Position numbers and translations under genes: made by a program | Part shown: piece after piece, positions 34,546 to 42,071 of the stretch | Numbering within the stretch: the stretch's first letter is position 1 | Layout: each line of letters opens with the position of its first letter | Notes under the pieces: model-generated | What the model saw: only the letters and a program-made list of their open reading frames with translations | Databases searched by the model: none | Told to the model about the DNA's origin: nothing | Virus record (IMG/VR): IMGVR_UViG_3300036767_001238 | Location: 1-58,881 of that record | Length of the DNA: 58,881 bases | From: a virus | Direction: 5' to 3' (one strand)

Positions 34546-35619
34546 TTATCGGCGGAACCGGCGGATCAGACCGGGCGCTGCCGCATAACTCGCAAAGAAC
34601 AGCACCCCGAAGATCACAACGGCCAGAAACGCATTCTGATTTTGGTTCCACAGCAGCACACCCGCGATTGGCGGTGCGATGACGAAGGGCAACAAGACCA
34701 GTGTCGTGAGCGGGTTTGCAATTTGACGCCGGTTTCGGCCGAGGATGCATATTTCCAGTGCGCGCATCACCATTTGATGCACATGCAACCGATCCGGGGC
34801 CGAAACGTCCTTGTTTCTGCGAGACCTCCGATAGATCGCCAGCAGCGTATCAGCCACAGGCCAATACATCGTGAGCAAAATGGCCCAGGGCGAGACATCA
34901 GGCGCATTGAGCAGAACCGCTATTCCGAACCAACTCAGCACAAATCCGATGGTGTATGCCCCAGCATCGCCGAGGAAGATCAGACCAAAGGGATAGTTCA
35001 CGAGGAAGAACCCGAATATCCCTGCGGCAACCATCATCGCGAGGTGGACCATCGTGGCGTAGCCTGCCAGCTCCGCGATTTGGCTCAGGGCCATGGCTGC
35101 TGCGATAGCCGTCATAGACGCGAGGCCGTTCACCCCATCAATTAGGTTGAAGCCGTTTGCGATACCTGCCGTCACCAGAAGGGTAAGCGGAACGCCGACC
35201 GCCCAGTGCGCTACCAGCAGGTCTAGCCCAGGGATTCCGGCACGTGGCAGCCAAACGCCCAAGAGCCAGATCGCCAGCAAACTCGCGCCCATGGCAGACA
35301 ACATCCGCCGTCGAGGCGACATGTGGAACCCAAGGTCCTCTGCCAGCCCCACAACAAAGAGGAGCGAGGTCGCAAGAACGAAATTGGCATACGGCCCAGA
35401 AATTGAAACGGGAGCAAAGATCACGCTCAGACCCAGTGCACCAAAGATCGCCACGCCCCCAACACGTGGGGTGAGCCGCGTGTGCATGGACTGAACCGCC
35501 CGCAAGTCATCCGTACGCCCGCTCAGGCGCGGAAACCGAGAGCGCAGCAAAACAACCACAGCACAAATCACAAACGCAAGCGCGGCCAAAACAAACTCGT
35601 GCCATTCGAAATGCAACAT
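34546..35619 (-). CDS. WecA/MraY-type glycosyltransferase family 4 membrane protein (moron)
   Basis: 357 residues from ATG 35619 (an in-frame TTG at 35646 is alternative). About ten membrane spans. Family landmarks are GLAEDLGFHMSPRRRML, ANGFNLIDGVNGLAS (conserved Asn/Asp cluster) and GLIFLGDAGAYTIGFVLSW. Enzymes of this family transfer a sugar-1-phosphate to undecaprenyl phosphate to begin O-antigen or capsule synthesis. It has no role in virion assembly and sits between terminase and early genes, so it is probably a lysogenic-conversion gene altering the phage receptor. An 11-base G tract lies about 120 bases upstream of the start. Confidence 0.85.
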   Translation of the reverse strand: MLHFEWHEFVLAALAFVICAVVVLLRSRFPRLSGRTDDLRAVQSMHTRLTPRVGGVAIFGALGLSVIFAPVSISGPYANFVLATSLLFVVGLAEDLGFHMSPRRRMLSAMGASLLAIWLLGVWLPRAGIPGLDLLVAHWAVGVPLTLLVTAGIANGFNLIDGVNGLASMTAIAAAMALSQIAELAGYATMVHLAMMVAAGIFGFFLVNYPFGLIFLGDAGAYTIGFVLSWFGIAVLLNAPDVSPWAILLTMYWPVADTLLAIYRRSRRNKDVSAPDRLHVHQMVMRALEICILGRNRRQIANPLTTLVLLPFVIAPPIAGVLLWNQNQNAFLAVVIFGVLFFASYAAAPGLIRRFRR

Positions 35620-35739
35620 GGCGTTGTGAACCAAGGGCGGCCCCAATCAAAGATTTGAGATAAGTCTCAGGATGATATGGAGCCTAATAGGCCAATCGGC
35701 CCAATATCGCCAACACCGTAAAGCAACGAGGTGCTTCTA

Positions 35740-35750
35740 CCCCCCCCCCC
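35740..35750. repeat. 11-base C tract (G tract on glycosyltransferase strand)
   Basis: Eleven consecutive C, hence G11 on the strand of the glycosyltransferase gene and upstream of it. On that strand a TTGCAA lies nine bases before the tract and TAGAAG directly after it. The tract could therefore sit between the -35 and -10 elements of a phase-variable promoter. Such a tract could also be a sequencing-length artefact. Confidence 0.6.
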
Positions 35751-35768
35751 GTTACATTTTTGCAACAC

Positions 35769-35800
35769 GGCAAGGCGCGATCTGCCGTTGGCGCCTTGTC
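35769..35800 (-). terminator. hairpin at end of DUF7220 gene
   Basis: On the minus strand GACAAGGCGC pairs with GCGCCTTGCC (nine of ten) around a 12-base loop that itself can pair. It straddles the stop of the DUF7220 gene. There is no long T run directly after it, so it may be a rho-dependent or weak terminator that separates this gene from the glycosyltransferase. Confidence 0.45.
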
Positions 35801-36011
35801 ATAGCCTACAGCGGTTGAACAGCCGACGCAGAGCATAACCACGGATCAATGATACGGCTGTAAAGATCAGCCCAAGACCGAGGTTCTCGACCACGCCGAC
35901 GCGCAGGCCAAAGGTCGGAAACACAGCGAACTGCGTGGCAACCGCCAACGCGTAGCCCACCACCGTGTTGGTCGCGGCCTCAATCAGCGACCCGCGTCTT
36001 GATTGCGCCAT
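35799..36011 (-). CDS. DUF7220 small membrane protein
   Basis: 70 residues from ATG 36011 with AGAGGGGA upstream. It has two membrane spans (TVVGYALAVATQFAVFPTFG and ENLGLGLIFTAVSLIRGYAL) and ends RRLFNRCRL, the standard layout of DUF7220 proteins found in alphaproteobacterial phages. Function unknown; an inner-membrane role such as superinfection exclusion is possible but unproved. It has its own TATAAT promoter. Confidence 0.75.
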   Translation of the reverse strand: MAQSRRGSLIEAATNTVVGYALAVATQFAVFPTFGLRVGVVENLGLGLIFTAVSLIRGYALRRLFNRCRL

Positions 36012-36041
36012 GATCCCCTCTAAGGCAATGTAATTGCTACG

Positions 36042-36069
36042 ATTATAGTGGATATACTGGATCTTCAGA
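36042..36069 (-). promoter_or_regulatory. sigma70-type promoter of DUF7220 gene
   Basis: On the minus strand TCTGAA and a perfect TATAAT are spaced by 16 bases, ending about 30 bases before the DUF7220 start codon. The -35 is weak, so activation or high local AT content may help. The same stretch separates this gene from the divergent + strand small genes. Confidence 0.5.
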
Positions 36070-36114
36070 GCGAAGATTCCTTGACGCAAACGACGCACTC
36101 CAAGGACCTCGCCC

Positions 36115-36297
36115 ATGACCATCGCCGAACGCTACAACGCCGCCGCCGCAAAACTTTTGCCGCATATGGCTGCCGACCTGGAGGTCGACCCTGCCATCAC
36201 CGACGCCAACCACATCGACGAGATTGTCTTTCGCCGCAGCGAATTCCTCGGCGGCATGGCCATCGCGATCCTCGCCATGATCGACCAGCAGAACTGA
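36115..36297 (+). CDS. small hypothetical phage protein
   Basis: 60 residues (MTIAERYNAAAAKLLPHMAA ... AILAMIDQQN), helical and acidic. It opens a run of small + strand genes (36.1-38.1 kb) that is divergent from DUF7220. Such clusters of small proteins are common in the accessory region of prophages and often encode host-takeover or anti-defence proteins. No family recognised. Confidence 0.55.
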   Translation: MTIAERYNAAAAKLLPHMAADLEVDPAITDANHIDEIVFRRSEFLGGMAIAILAMIDQQN

Positions 36298-36308
36298 GGG
36301 ACCCAAAC

Positions 36309-36527
36309 ATGAGTGCCATTACCACCATCCGCATTTACCACGACACGCTGCCCGCGCATTTCGATCGTTCACGGCCGGATGCTGTTGCGGAGGCCATCCA
36401 GACAGCACTGCGCGAAGATGGGGTCGCCGCTCAAGCCTCCGACGTTTTCTCGCATCTGAAGATTGAACTGCCCACAAACCAGTTGGTCGAGGCAAGCCGC
36501 GTTTTAGCCGAACTTCATCTCATTTGA
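36309..36527 (+). CDS. small hypothetical phage protein
   Basis: 72 residues from ATG 36309, 11 bases after the preceding stop. It starts MSAITTIRIYHDTLPAHFDR and carries a helical C-terminal half (TNQLVEASRVLAELHLI). The alternating strand-helix pattern suggests a small alpha-beta fold. No family recognised. Confidence 0.55.
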   Translation: MSAITTIRIYHDTLPAHFDRSRPDAVAEAIQTALREDGVAAQASDVFSHLKIELPTNQLVEASRVLAELHLI

Positions 36528-36539
36528 CGGAAAACACTG

Positions 36540-36824
36540 ATGAGCACCCGCGCACAGATCGCGATCGAGACTGGGCCCGATGAATGGGCCCATGTTTACT
36601 GCCATTACGACGGCTACCCAGAGCACATGTTGCCCGCGCTGGCGCCTTGGACGCCCGAGGACATCCTCGCCGCTCGCGAAATCCGACAGGTTCGTGCCGA
36701 CGCGCTGGACTGTTTCGATCCGCCGCGCGCGCCCCGCATCCTGCCGCGCCCGACATGCGAGCTCTCGCATCTCTACATCTGGCAAGACAGCGGCTGGGTC
36801 GATTTTACGGACCGCGCCGAATGA
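36540..36824 (+). CDS. conserved phage protein, function unknown
   Basis: 94 residues. The motif VYCHYDGYPEHMLPAL (residues about 19-34) recurs in many phage and plasmid proteins of unknown function that begin with a short 'STRAQI' strand, as here (MSTRAQIAIETGPDEWAHVY). The C-terminal part contains LYIWQDSGWVDF. Twelve bases separate it from the previous gene. Confidence 0.65.
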   Translation: MSTRAQIAIETGPDEWAHVYCHYDGYPEHMLPALAPWTPEDILAAREIRQVRADALDCFDPPRAPRILPRPTCELSHLYIWQDSGWVDFTDRAE

Positions 36825-36926
36825 TCCAATAGCAATAATAGAACACTGATTTTGCTACACTTTCCGACGCGATCGAGCGACTCTGACCTCACAGAACGAG
36901 ACGCAACTCAGCCCACGGAGAACAAA

Positions 36927-37274
36927 ATGACCAACCCCGCCGCCCCCCTGATCGCCGACTTTCGCACCCGCGCAGATGAGATTGACCGCCTGCTGGCCCC
37001 AACTGGCTGCGCCACGATCGCCTCGCACAACTGGATCGTCATCGACGATTTCGGGCCGCTGACCTTCACCTTGACGCCCGAGGGCAAGAAGCACCGCGCG
37101 ATCTGCACCGGGCATGGCAGCGCACACAAGGTCAATCGCTTCACCCGCGAGGACGCTGAGCGCCTTGCCATAGCCTGCAATGCCCGCGCGGTTTTCTGGG
37201 CCGATGCTGCGCGCGAAGAGGCCACAACACTGCGGCAGCACATCGCCACGCTGGAAGCGGCAACAGCGGCCTGA
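36927..37274 (+). CDS. hypothetical phage protein
   Basis: 115 residues from ATG 36927. A beta-rich middle (HNWIVIDDFGPLTFTLTPEG) is followed by helices with several Ala and Glu (ERLAIACNARAVFWADAARE). Part of the + strand small-gene run, with its own AT-rich upstream region (36825-36926). Function unknown. Confidence 0.6.
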   Translation: MTNPAAPLIADFRTRADEIDRLLAPTGCATIASHNWIVIDDFGPLTFTLTPEGKKHRAICTGHGSAHKVNRFTREDAERLAIACNARAVFWADAAREEATTLRQHIATLEAATAA

Positions 37275-37289
37275 GCTAAGGAAAAACCA

Positions 37290-37691
37290 ATGATCAATGC
37301 CGCCACTCTTCCCAGCCGCAACACCGATCACGGGTTCTTCGGAACCCTGACCACCTGCCCGGAGCGCGACAGGCGCACGAGCGAGGTCTGGATCCTCGCC
37401 AGCCGCCTGATCGCCCAAGCCGTCAACGCCACCTCCGAGGAGGAGATGATCGGCATCCGCGACTTCCTTGATAGCCGATCGGGGCGACATTTCGCGGACG
37501 AGGTGGTAGGCGCGCTCCAGTGCGGTGCGCCGGATTGCGAAGCCGCCATCGCCGCCGCTATAGCCAAATGGCAGGACTGGCGCATCACCCGCGCAACAGA
37601 GCGCAGCGACGGAATTCCCGCTGGCCTGCCTTACCTCACGGGCTGGGTTCAGCATTTCGTGGTCACCGCCAGCATGGAAGAGCAGCACTGA
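37290..37691 (+). CDS. hypothetical phage protein
   Basis: 133 residues (MINAATLPSRNTDHGFFGTL ... MEEQH). It resembles small helical proteins of the accessory regions of alphaproteobacterial prophages, with the pattern SRLIAQAVNATSEEEMIGIR. A rho-independent terminator lies 20 bases after its stop, ending this short transcription unit. Confidence 0.6.
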   Translation: MINAATLPSRNTDHGFFGTLTTCPERDRRTSEVWILASRLIAQAVNATSEEEMIGIRDFLDSRSGRHFADEVVGALQCGAPDCEAAIAAAIAKWQDWRITRATERSDGIPAGLPYLTGWVQHFVVTASMEEQH

Positions 37692-37710
37692 ACCAGCGCC
37701 GAACCGACCC

Positions 37711-37733
37711 AGCCCGCCCGCGTGGCGGGCTTT
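37711..37733 (+). terminator. rho-independent terminator of small-gene run
   Basis: GCCCGCC pairs with GGCGGGC around a CGCGT loop and is followed by TTT. The stem is strong; the T run is short. It lies after the gene at 37290-37691. Confidence 0.65.
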
Positions 37734-37783
37734 CGGCAGTATAAGGCGTCGCATGCTGCCGCGCCGAACTGCCGGAGAAGACC

Positions 37784-38053
37784 ATGGCCAAGGCCGCAAA
37801 GACCACGAAACCCGAGACGCTTGCAGAGGAAAAAGCCGAGGCCCCCAAGGTCCAGAGGGTCACCAAACAACAGATCATGATCGACATGCTGTCGCGCCCG
37901 GAAGGCGCCACCATCGAAGAGCTAGTCGAGGCGACCGGCTGGCTTTCACATACCTGCAGAGGCGCCATGTCCGGCGCGCTTAAGAAAAAGCTGGGGCTGA
38001 CCATCACCTCCGAAAAAGTGGATCAGCGCGGGCGGGTCTATCGGTTAACGTGA
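37784..38053 (+). CDS. DUF3489 helix-turn-helix protein
   Basis: 89 residues. After a charged Ala/Lys N-terminus, the DUF3489 motif is clear: VTKQQIMIDMLSRPEGATIE, LVEATGWLSHTCRGAMSGAL, and KLGLTITSEKVDQRGRVYRL. This winged-helix-like family is probably a DNA-binding regulator. It is convergent with the YoeB toxin gene, with 33 bases between the stops. Confidence 0.85.
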   Translation: MAKAAKTTKPETLAEEKAEAPKVQRVTKQQIMIDMLSRPEGATIEELVEATGWLSHTCRGAMSGALKKKLGLTITSEKVDQRGRVYRLT

Positions 38054-38086
38054 GCACCAGCCCACTGCCGTTCCGCAATCCACCGC

Positions 38087-38353
38087 TCAATAATGAAAGC
38101 GCAGCTGTGCGATTTCCAAGCTTTGGTGATCGCCCGAGCCACTGACGCGGTAGACCATCCGATCTTGATGCGAAATCCTGCGCGACCACCAACCAGAGAG
38201 GTCACCCCGCAACGGTTCAGGTTTACCGACACCCTTGAACGGTGTGCGTTGGCATTGCTTGATCAGTTCATTGATCCGATCACGAACCTTGGGATTATTG
38301 TCAGCCCAATAAAGATAATCTTCCCAAGCCTCGTCAGAAAAAATCAGTTTCAA
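38087..38353 (-). CDS. yoeB: YoeB/Txe-family ribosome-dependent mRNA interferase
   Basis: 88 residues. It matches YoeB throughout (MKLIFSDEAWEDYLYWADNN). The catalytic residues are kept: Glu46 (KPEPL), Arg65 (HQDRMVY) and the C-terminal His87-Tyr88; relative to the 84-residue E. coli protein a four-residue insertion lies before the last strand. It cleaves mRNA in the ribosomal A site. The start overlaps the antitoxin stop by ATGA. It looks intact and active. Confidence 0.95.
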   Translation of the reverse strand: MKLIFSDEAWEDYLYWADNNPKVRDRINELIKQCQRTPFKGVGKPEPLRGDLSGWWSRRISHQDRMVYRVSGSGDHQSLEIAQLRFHY

Positions 38354-38601
38354 TCCAGCAGCTCGCGCGTTTGCCCACCATCACCATCAAGCTGGGCGAT
38401 AGCCGACCGCAAGCGGGATGCATTGCGCGGGTTTGAAAGCAAATGAAGCGTTTCGTTGATCGCGCTCCAAGCTTCGAGAGACACGACGACGACGGCCTCG
38501 CCCTTCTTGCGTGTGACGATGACTTCTTCTTTGTCGTTGATCGCGCGGTCCATCACAGACTTTAGCTGTGCACGCGCATCCGAATAGGTCATGACGTTCA
38601 T
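38350..38601 (-). CDS. yefM: YefM/Axe-family antitoxin
   Basis: 83 residues. The N-terminal fold (MNVMTYSDARAQLKSVMDRA) and EEVIVTRKKGEAVVVVSLEA are standard Phd/YefM. The C-terminal region wraps the toxin. GGGAG precedes the start. Two direct TGTACGA repeats spaced 12 bases lie 29-47 bases upstream, as expected for YefM-YoeB autoregulation. Confidence 0.94.
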   Translation of the reverse strand: MNVMTYSDARAQLKSVMDRAINDKEEVIVTRKKGEAVVVVSLEAWSAINETLHLLSNPRNASRLRSAIAQLDGDGGQTRELLD

Positions 38602-38629
38602 AGTAGCTCTCCCGAAAACGCTTCATACA

Positions 38630-38648
38630 TGTACGACATATTGTACGA
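38630..38648 (-). promoter_or_regulatory. YefM operator-like repeats
   Basis: TGTACGA occurs at 38630-38636 and 38642-38648, period 12 bases. E. coli YefM recognises TGTACA cores with the same 12-base spacing. The site is in the promoter region of the yefM-like gene. Match to the known operator layout is inference from memory of that system. Confidence 0.6.
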
Positions 38649-38797
38649 TTTCAAGTGGCAAGTTTTTCGGCGGGGCACGTGTGAAGATTGTCTTGACCAC
38701 CTCGACATTGACGCACAGGGTATTTTCGATGGCATTGCAACAACTTGGCGTGCGCGACACTGCGATCAGCCACGAACCACCCGTCGGGGAATCGAAA

Positions 38798-38998
38798 ATG
38801 ATCAAACCAAACCAAGATACTCAGCTTGGCCACCAGGCTCAGGCAGAAACAGCATCAGAGACACGGCAATCGACGGACGCCGATGCCGAACACCGAGAGG
38901 CCATTGCCGGCATCACCAAAGGGCTATCGCAAGCCCTGGCGGGACGTGGGGTTGAGGCAAGACGCTTTTTCAAAGAATTGAAGGCGTCTCGAGGGTAG
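38798..38998 (+). CDS. small hypothetical protein
   Basis: 66 residues from ATG 38798 with GGGGA upstream; the frame is open further upstream but without a ribosome site. Gln/Ala/Glu-rich N-terminus, then a helical end (AIAGITKGLSQALAGRGVEA then RRFFKELKASRG). The end recalls C-termini of small antitoxins, but that is weak. Divergent from yefM. Confidence 0.4.
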   Translation: MIKPNQDTQLGHQAQAETASETRQSTDADAEHREAIAGITKGLSQALAGRGVEARRFFKELKASRG

Positions 38999-39037
38999 GA
39001 TATTCACAAGCCGCTGCTTACTCTTCGATGGCCTGCC

Positions 39038-39484
39038 TTATTTTGACCTCGAACGCGGTGACGTATGACCGTCGCCGGTGAGAGCGGCGTCCTCGGCGAG
39101 CCATGCAGCGGTCATTGGGTCATCCTGATCCTTCAACCCACCAGACCTGCGAAACCGAAGCCCAAACTGCCGTGCAACACTCGCACCCAAGATGGCGCCA
39201 ATCCCGTCTGCAACAAGGTCCACCCACTCGGCCTGTCGGCCAAAGAAGGGCTGGATCACCTCAATCGCTCCACCATAGGCAATGACGCTCAGAATAACCC
39301 ACACCGTCCAGCGTGGCCGCACGAGCGGCAGCGGGAACGCGAGACAGGCGAAGGCCAGGATATGGTAGATCTTGTCCGACCCTGCCGGACCACCGGCGGG
39401 CATCGGCGCCAGGGTGAGCACGGCAATGACCACCGCCAGAACGAGTGTCACCGCGCTGCCAATCGCCATCCGTCTCAGTTTCAT
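39038..39484 (-). CDS. VanZ-like membrane protein (moron)
   Basis: 148 residues from ATG 39484. Four membrane spans in the VanZ layout: an N-terminal span (VTLVLAVVIAVLTLAPMPAG), the conserved DKIYHILAFACLAFPL, VWVILSVIAYGGAIEVIQPF and WVDLVADGIGAILGASV. The cytoplasmic tail is charged. VanZ-like proteins are membrane proteins of uncertain role (VanZ gives low-level teicoplanin resistance in Gram-positives). In this prophage it may modify the envelope during lysogeny. Confidence 0.8.
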   Translation of the reverse strand: MKLRRMAIGSAVTLVLAVVIAVLTLAPMPAGGPAGSDKIYHILAFACLAFPLPLVRPRWTVWVILSVIAYGGAIEVIQPFFGRQAEWVDLVADGIGAILGASVARQFGLRFRRSGGLKDQDDPMTAAWLAEDAALTGDGHTSPRSRSK

Positions 39485-39566
39485 CTGCCCTTGCGCCACA
39501 CATCGCTCCTCTGGGTGAACGCCCATCAGCGCGGTTTTCCCATGGAGTGTCAATGGCGTAGCCGCG

Positions 39567-40880
39567 TCAGACCCCAGTTTCGGCGACGACCGGCATGGTC
39601 TCGCCAGAGTTCAGATCATCAAAACTCTGCCGACTGCTTTCCAGCACCGCGGCCTCACCCGTTAACTCCTGCCAGCGGCGCACGATCACATCCACATATT
39701 TCGGGTCGAGTTCGATCAAAGACGCGTGGCGACCGGTCTTTTCAGCGGCGATGAGCGTCGTGCCGCTGCCGCCGAACGGGTCAAACACCAGATCACCCTT
39801 GCGGCTCGAGTTGCGGATTGCCCGTTCGACCAGAGACACCGGCTTCATCGTGGGATGCAGATCATTCTTATGGGGCCGCTCGATGTTCCAAACATCGCCC
39901 TGGTCACGGTCGCCGCACCAGTGGCGCTTCACACCCTCGGGCCAGCCGTAGAGGATTGGCTCATACTGGCGCTGATAGTCCGCGCGACCCAGGGTGAAGC
40001 GGTCCTTCGCCCAAATGATGAAGGTCGACCAATGGCCGCCTGCGGATTTGAATGCGGATTGCAGCGTCTGCAGCTCGCTGGACGACATGCAGATGTAGAC
40101 CGCGCCGTCCGTGTGCGCGTTGATGAGCACGCAGGCGTCGTAGAGGAATTGACCGAAGCCATCGCCCAGGGCGTCGTTCTTGATCCGCCGGCCCTTGCCG
40201 GCCTTTTCGGCGCCGACGCCGCCGGCGTAGTCCACATTGTAGGGTGGATCACAAAAGCAGAGGTCTGCCTTCACATCGCCGAGGACCTTGGCCACATCCG
40301 TCGCCACCGTGCTGTCGCCGCAGAGCAGCCGGTGCTTGCCCATGAGCCAGACATCGCCGGGCCGCGTCACCGGGGCCTCGGGCACTTCCGGCACATCGTC
40401 GGGATCCGTCAGGCCGCCCGTGGTGTCGATCAGCGCGTCCGGCAGGATCTCGGCCAGATCCTCGGCACTGAAGCCGATCAGCGACATGTCCTCGATCCCG
40501 AAATCCTCGCGCAGCTCCACGATCTCGATGCGCAGCATCTCCGGGTCCCACTCGGCAATCTCCGCGAGCCGGTTGTCGGCCAGCGTGTAAAGCCGCCGGT
40601 CCTCTTCGGACCAGCCGCGTGCCACCATCACCGGCACTTCCGCAAGGCCCAACTGGGCGGCGGCCATCAGCCGGCCGTGGCCCGCGATGATCGTTCCGTC
40701 TTCTGCCACCAGCATCGGGATGGTGAAGCCGAACCGCTCCATTGACGCCGCGATCTGGTCGATCTGCTCCGGTGGGTGCTGGCGCGCGTTTTTCGCGTAG
40801 GGGACCAAGTCGGCCACCTGCCACATCTCGACCTGCGCCGCGGGCCAAGCCTGCGGGGTAATTTTAGATTGTGCGGTCAT
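39567..40880 (-). CDS. ParB-like domain fused to DNA adenine/cytosine-N4 methyltransferase
   Basis: 437 residues from ATG 40880 (a second ATG at 40898). The ParB/Srx-like domain occupies residues about 20-135, with the GHGR motif at 67-70. The N4/N6 methyltransferase follows: CFCDPPYNVDY (DPPY at 211-214) comes before DPFGGSGTT (367-375), the beta-class order. No restriction enzyme is nearby, so it is an orphan methylase, likely protecting phage DNA from host restriction or altering regulation. The ParB domain may add DNA or nucleotide binding. Confidence 0.9.
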   Translation of the reverse strand: MTAQSKITPQAWPAAQVEMWQVADLVPYAKNARQHPPEQIDQIAASMERFGFTIPMLVAEDGTIIAGHGRLMAAAQLGLAEVPVMVARGWSEEDRRLYTLADNRLAEIAEWDPEMLRIEIVELREDFGIEDMSLIGFSAEDLAEILPDALIDTTGGLTDPDDVPEVPEAPVTRPGDVWLMGKHRLLCGDSTVATDVAKVLGDVKADLCFCDPPYNVDYAGGVGAEKAGKGRRIKNDALGDGFGQFLYDACVLINAHTDGAVYICMSSSELQTLQSAFKSAGGHWSTFIIWAKDRFTLGRADYQRQYEPILYGWPEGVKRHWCGDRDQGDVWNIERPHKNDLHPTMKPVSLVERAIRNSSRKGDLVFDPFGGSGTTLIAAEKTGRHASLIELDPKYVDVIVRRWQELTGEAAVLESSRQSFDDLNSGETMPVVAETGV

Positions 40881-40898
40881 CAGATACCTGTCGGGCAT

Positions 40899-41349
40899 GG
40901 GTCACCGCCCCGCTGAACCGAAACGAGCCGCAGGGGGTCATTTCGTTTTGCGGACAGCGAAACTTCCATGTTTTATTGGGATTCAGCGCGGTTTCAGGGA
41001 TCAAAACCTGCGCGAAACGAAGTGGATTTCAGGGGGGTGCATTTCGCCAATTCTGGACCTAAGGCCCTGATTTCATTGAGGCGGACCCTCTTTGAAACGA
41101 AGCGAAATGGTTTTTTGAAACGAGAAAAAACGCTCAAATATCGCGAGGCGGCGGCCCCGCATCGAACTTTCTCTAGGAAGGGACCCAAGGGGTCCCCCGT
41201 CTGTCTGTGTCGTAGCCCGTCAGCACGCTGATTTGGCCCATGCAAGTGTTTTATCGCGGCCAAGACTCGCGGTCCAACAAATAAATGTCCCGCTGTTTTC
41301 TTTTCTTGTTGCCATTGGAAAGACTCGACTTTCTTGTCCCGCTCGGCCG
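40899..41349. repeat. 450-bp non-coding region with GAAACGA repeats and a hairpin
   Basis: No convincing gene. Four perfect copies of GAAACGA in the same orientation at 40920, 41014, 41094 and 41117, spaced 94, 80 and 23 bases. Farther right is a perfect hairpin GGGACCC-AAG-GGGTCCC at 41180-41196. The region separates the methyltransferase from the minor-tail-like gene and may hold promoters or protein-binding sites; no function is shown. Confidence 0.5.
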
Positions 41350-41883
41350 TCACATGTCCAAAATCTGCTCAATCTGACGCGTGGCCTCGGCCAGCACATC
41401 GGGTTGCGCGGCCTCAAATGCGTCGCGTGTTGCGTCCTGCACCATCTCTTTCGGGATGGCTGGGCCGAACATCTTCCGTATCGGCAGGCGCGCGCTCCCC
41501 TCGCGCACGAAGGCGTTGTTGGCAAGCGAGCCGACAAGGAACGCACTCTCGAACCGCTGCCAGCGCCCCCAGGGCTTGGCGCGCACGCCGTAGGCAAACT
41601 GCCGAGGGCTGAAATGCGACAGGCCCAGATAGTCGCCGCGGGCCTCGATCGTGTAGGTCAGGTTTGAGAACGTCGATCGGATCGAGCGTGTCTCGCGGTT
41701 GATGAGCGCAGCCTTCGCGCCCGTTTGTTGACGAAGGGCACGGCGCACCTGGGTGCGGACCTTGTTGCCCTCGCTGTTCAGCGCACGATTGAAGGCGCGC
41801 GTGGCCGCTTGTTCACCCAGTCGGGCGACAGCGGCTTCGAAGTGAATGCGGGTCTGATCGAGGTCGCGGATGATGACATTCAC
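41350..41883 (-). CDS. minor tail protein Z-like
   Basis: 177 residues from GTG 41883 (GGGAGG eight bases upstream); the frame continues upstream without a ribosome site. VNVIIRDLDQTRIHFEAAVA, ATRAFNRALNSEGNKVRTQV and SIRSTFSNLTYTIEARGDYL fit the Minor_tail_Z/gpZ pattern of lambda-like phages, which acts at the tail-head junction. It is oddly placed among early and accessory genes, far from the tail module. A second copy of this function is not seen elsewhere. Confidence 0.65.
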   Translation of the reverse strand: MNVIIRDLDQTRIHFEAAVARLGEQAATRAFNRALNSEGNKVRTQVRRALRQQTGAKAALINRETRSIRSTFSNLTYTIEARGDYLGLSHFSPRQFAYGVRAKPWGRWQRFESAFLVGSLANNAFVREGSARLPIRKMFGPAIPKEMVQDATRDAFEAAQPDVLAEATRQIEQILDM

Positions 41884-41913
41884 AGCCCCTGCCTCCCACG
41901 CACACGACACCGA

Positions 41914-41930
41914 GTATATCGTTTATATAC
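41914..41930. promoter_or_regulatory. inverted repeat upstream of VapBC genes
   Basis: GTATAT and ATATAC are perfect arms with a CGTTT spacer. It lies in the AT-rich stretch between the minor-tail-like gene and the antitoxin start, 142 bases before the antitoxin ATG. A similar GTATATAC palindrome overlaps the promoter of the AbrB-Doc unit at 43444. An operator role is inferred. Confidence 0.4.
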
Positions 41931-42071
41931 CCCTGGAAAATTTTTCTGTCTCGCCTTCCGATGTCCCGCTGAAAAGTGTCCCGCTGAACCGAAAGGGGTT
42001 GACAGGTTTTGCGACAACCCGATTGCGCCAACCAAAATTTTCCGGTAAAGATTTCCGGAAAGGAGAACATC

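Noticed and set aside
39726-40745. 339-residue + strand open frame opposite the methyltransferase
   Set aside because: Shadow of a gene with intact catalytic motifs on the minus strand.
40994-41353. 119-codon minus-strand frame after the minor tail-like gene (GTGA overlap)
   Set aside because: No ribosome site, odd composition and overlap with repeat-rich non-coding DNA; coding potential not convincing.
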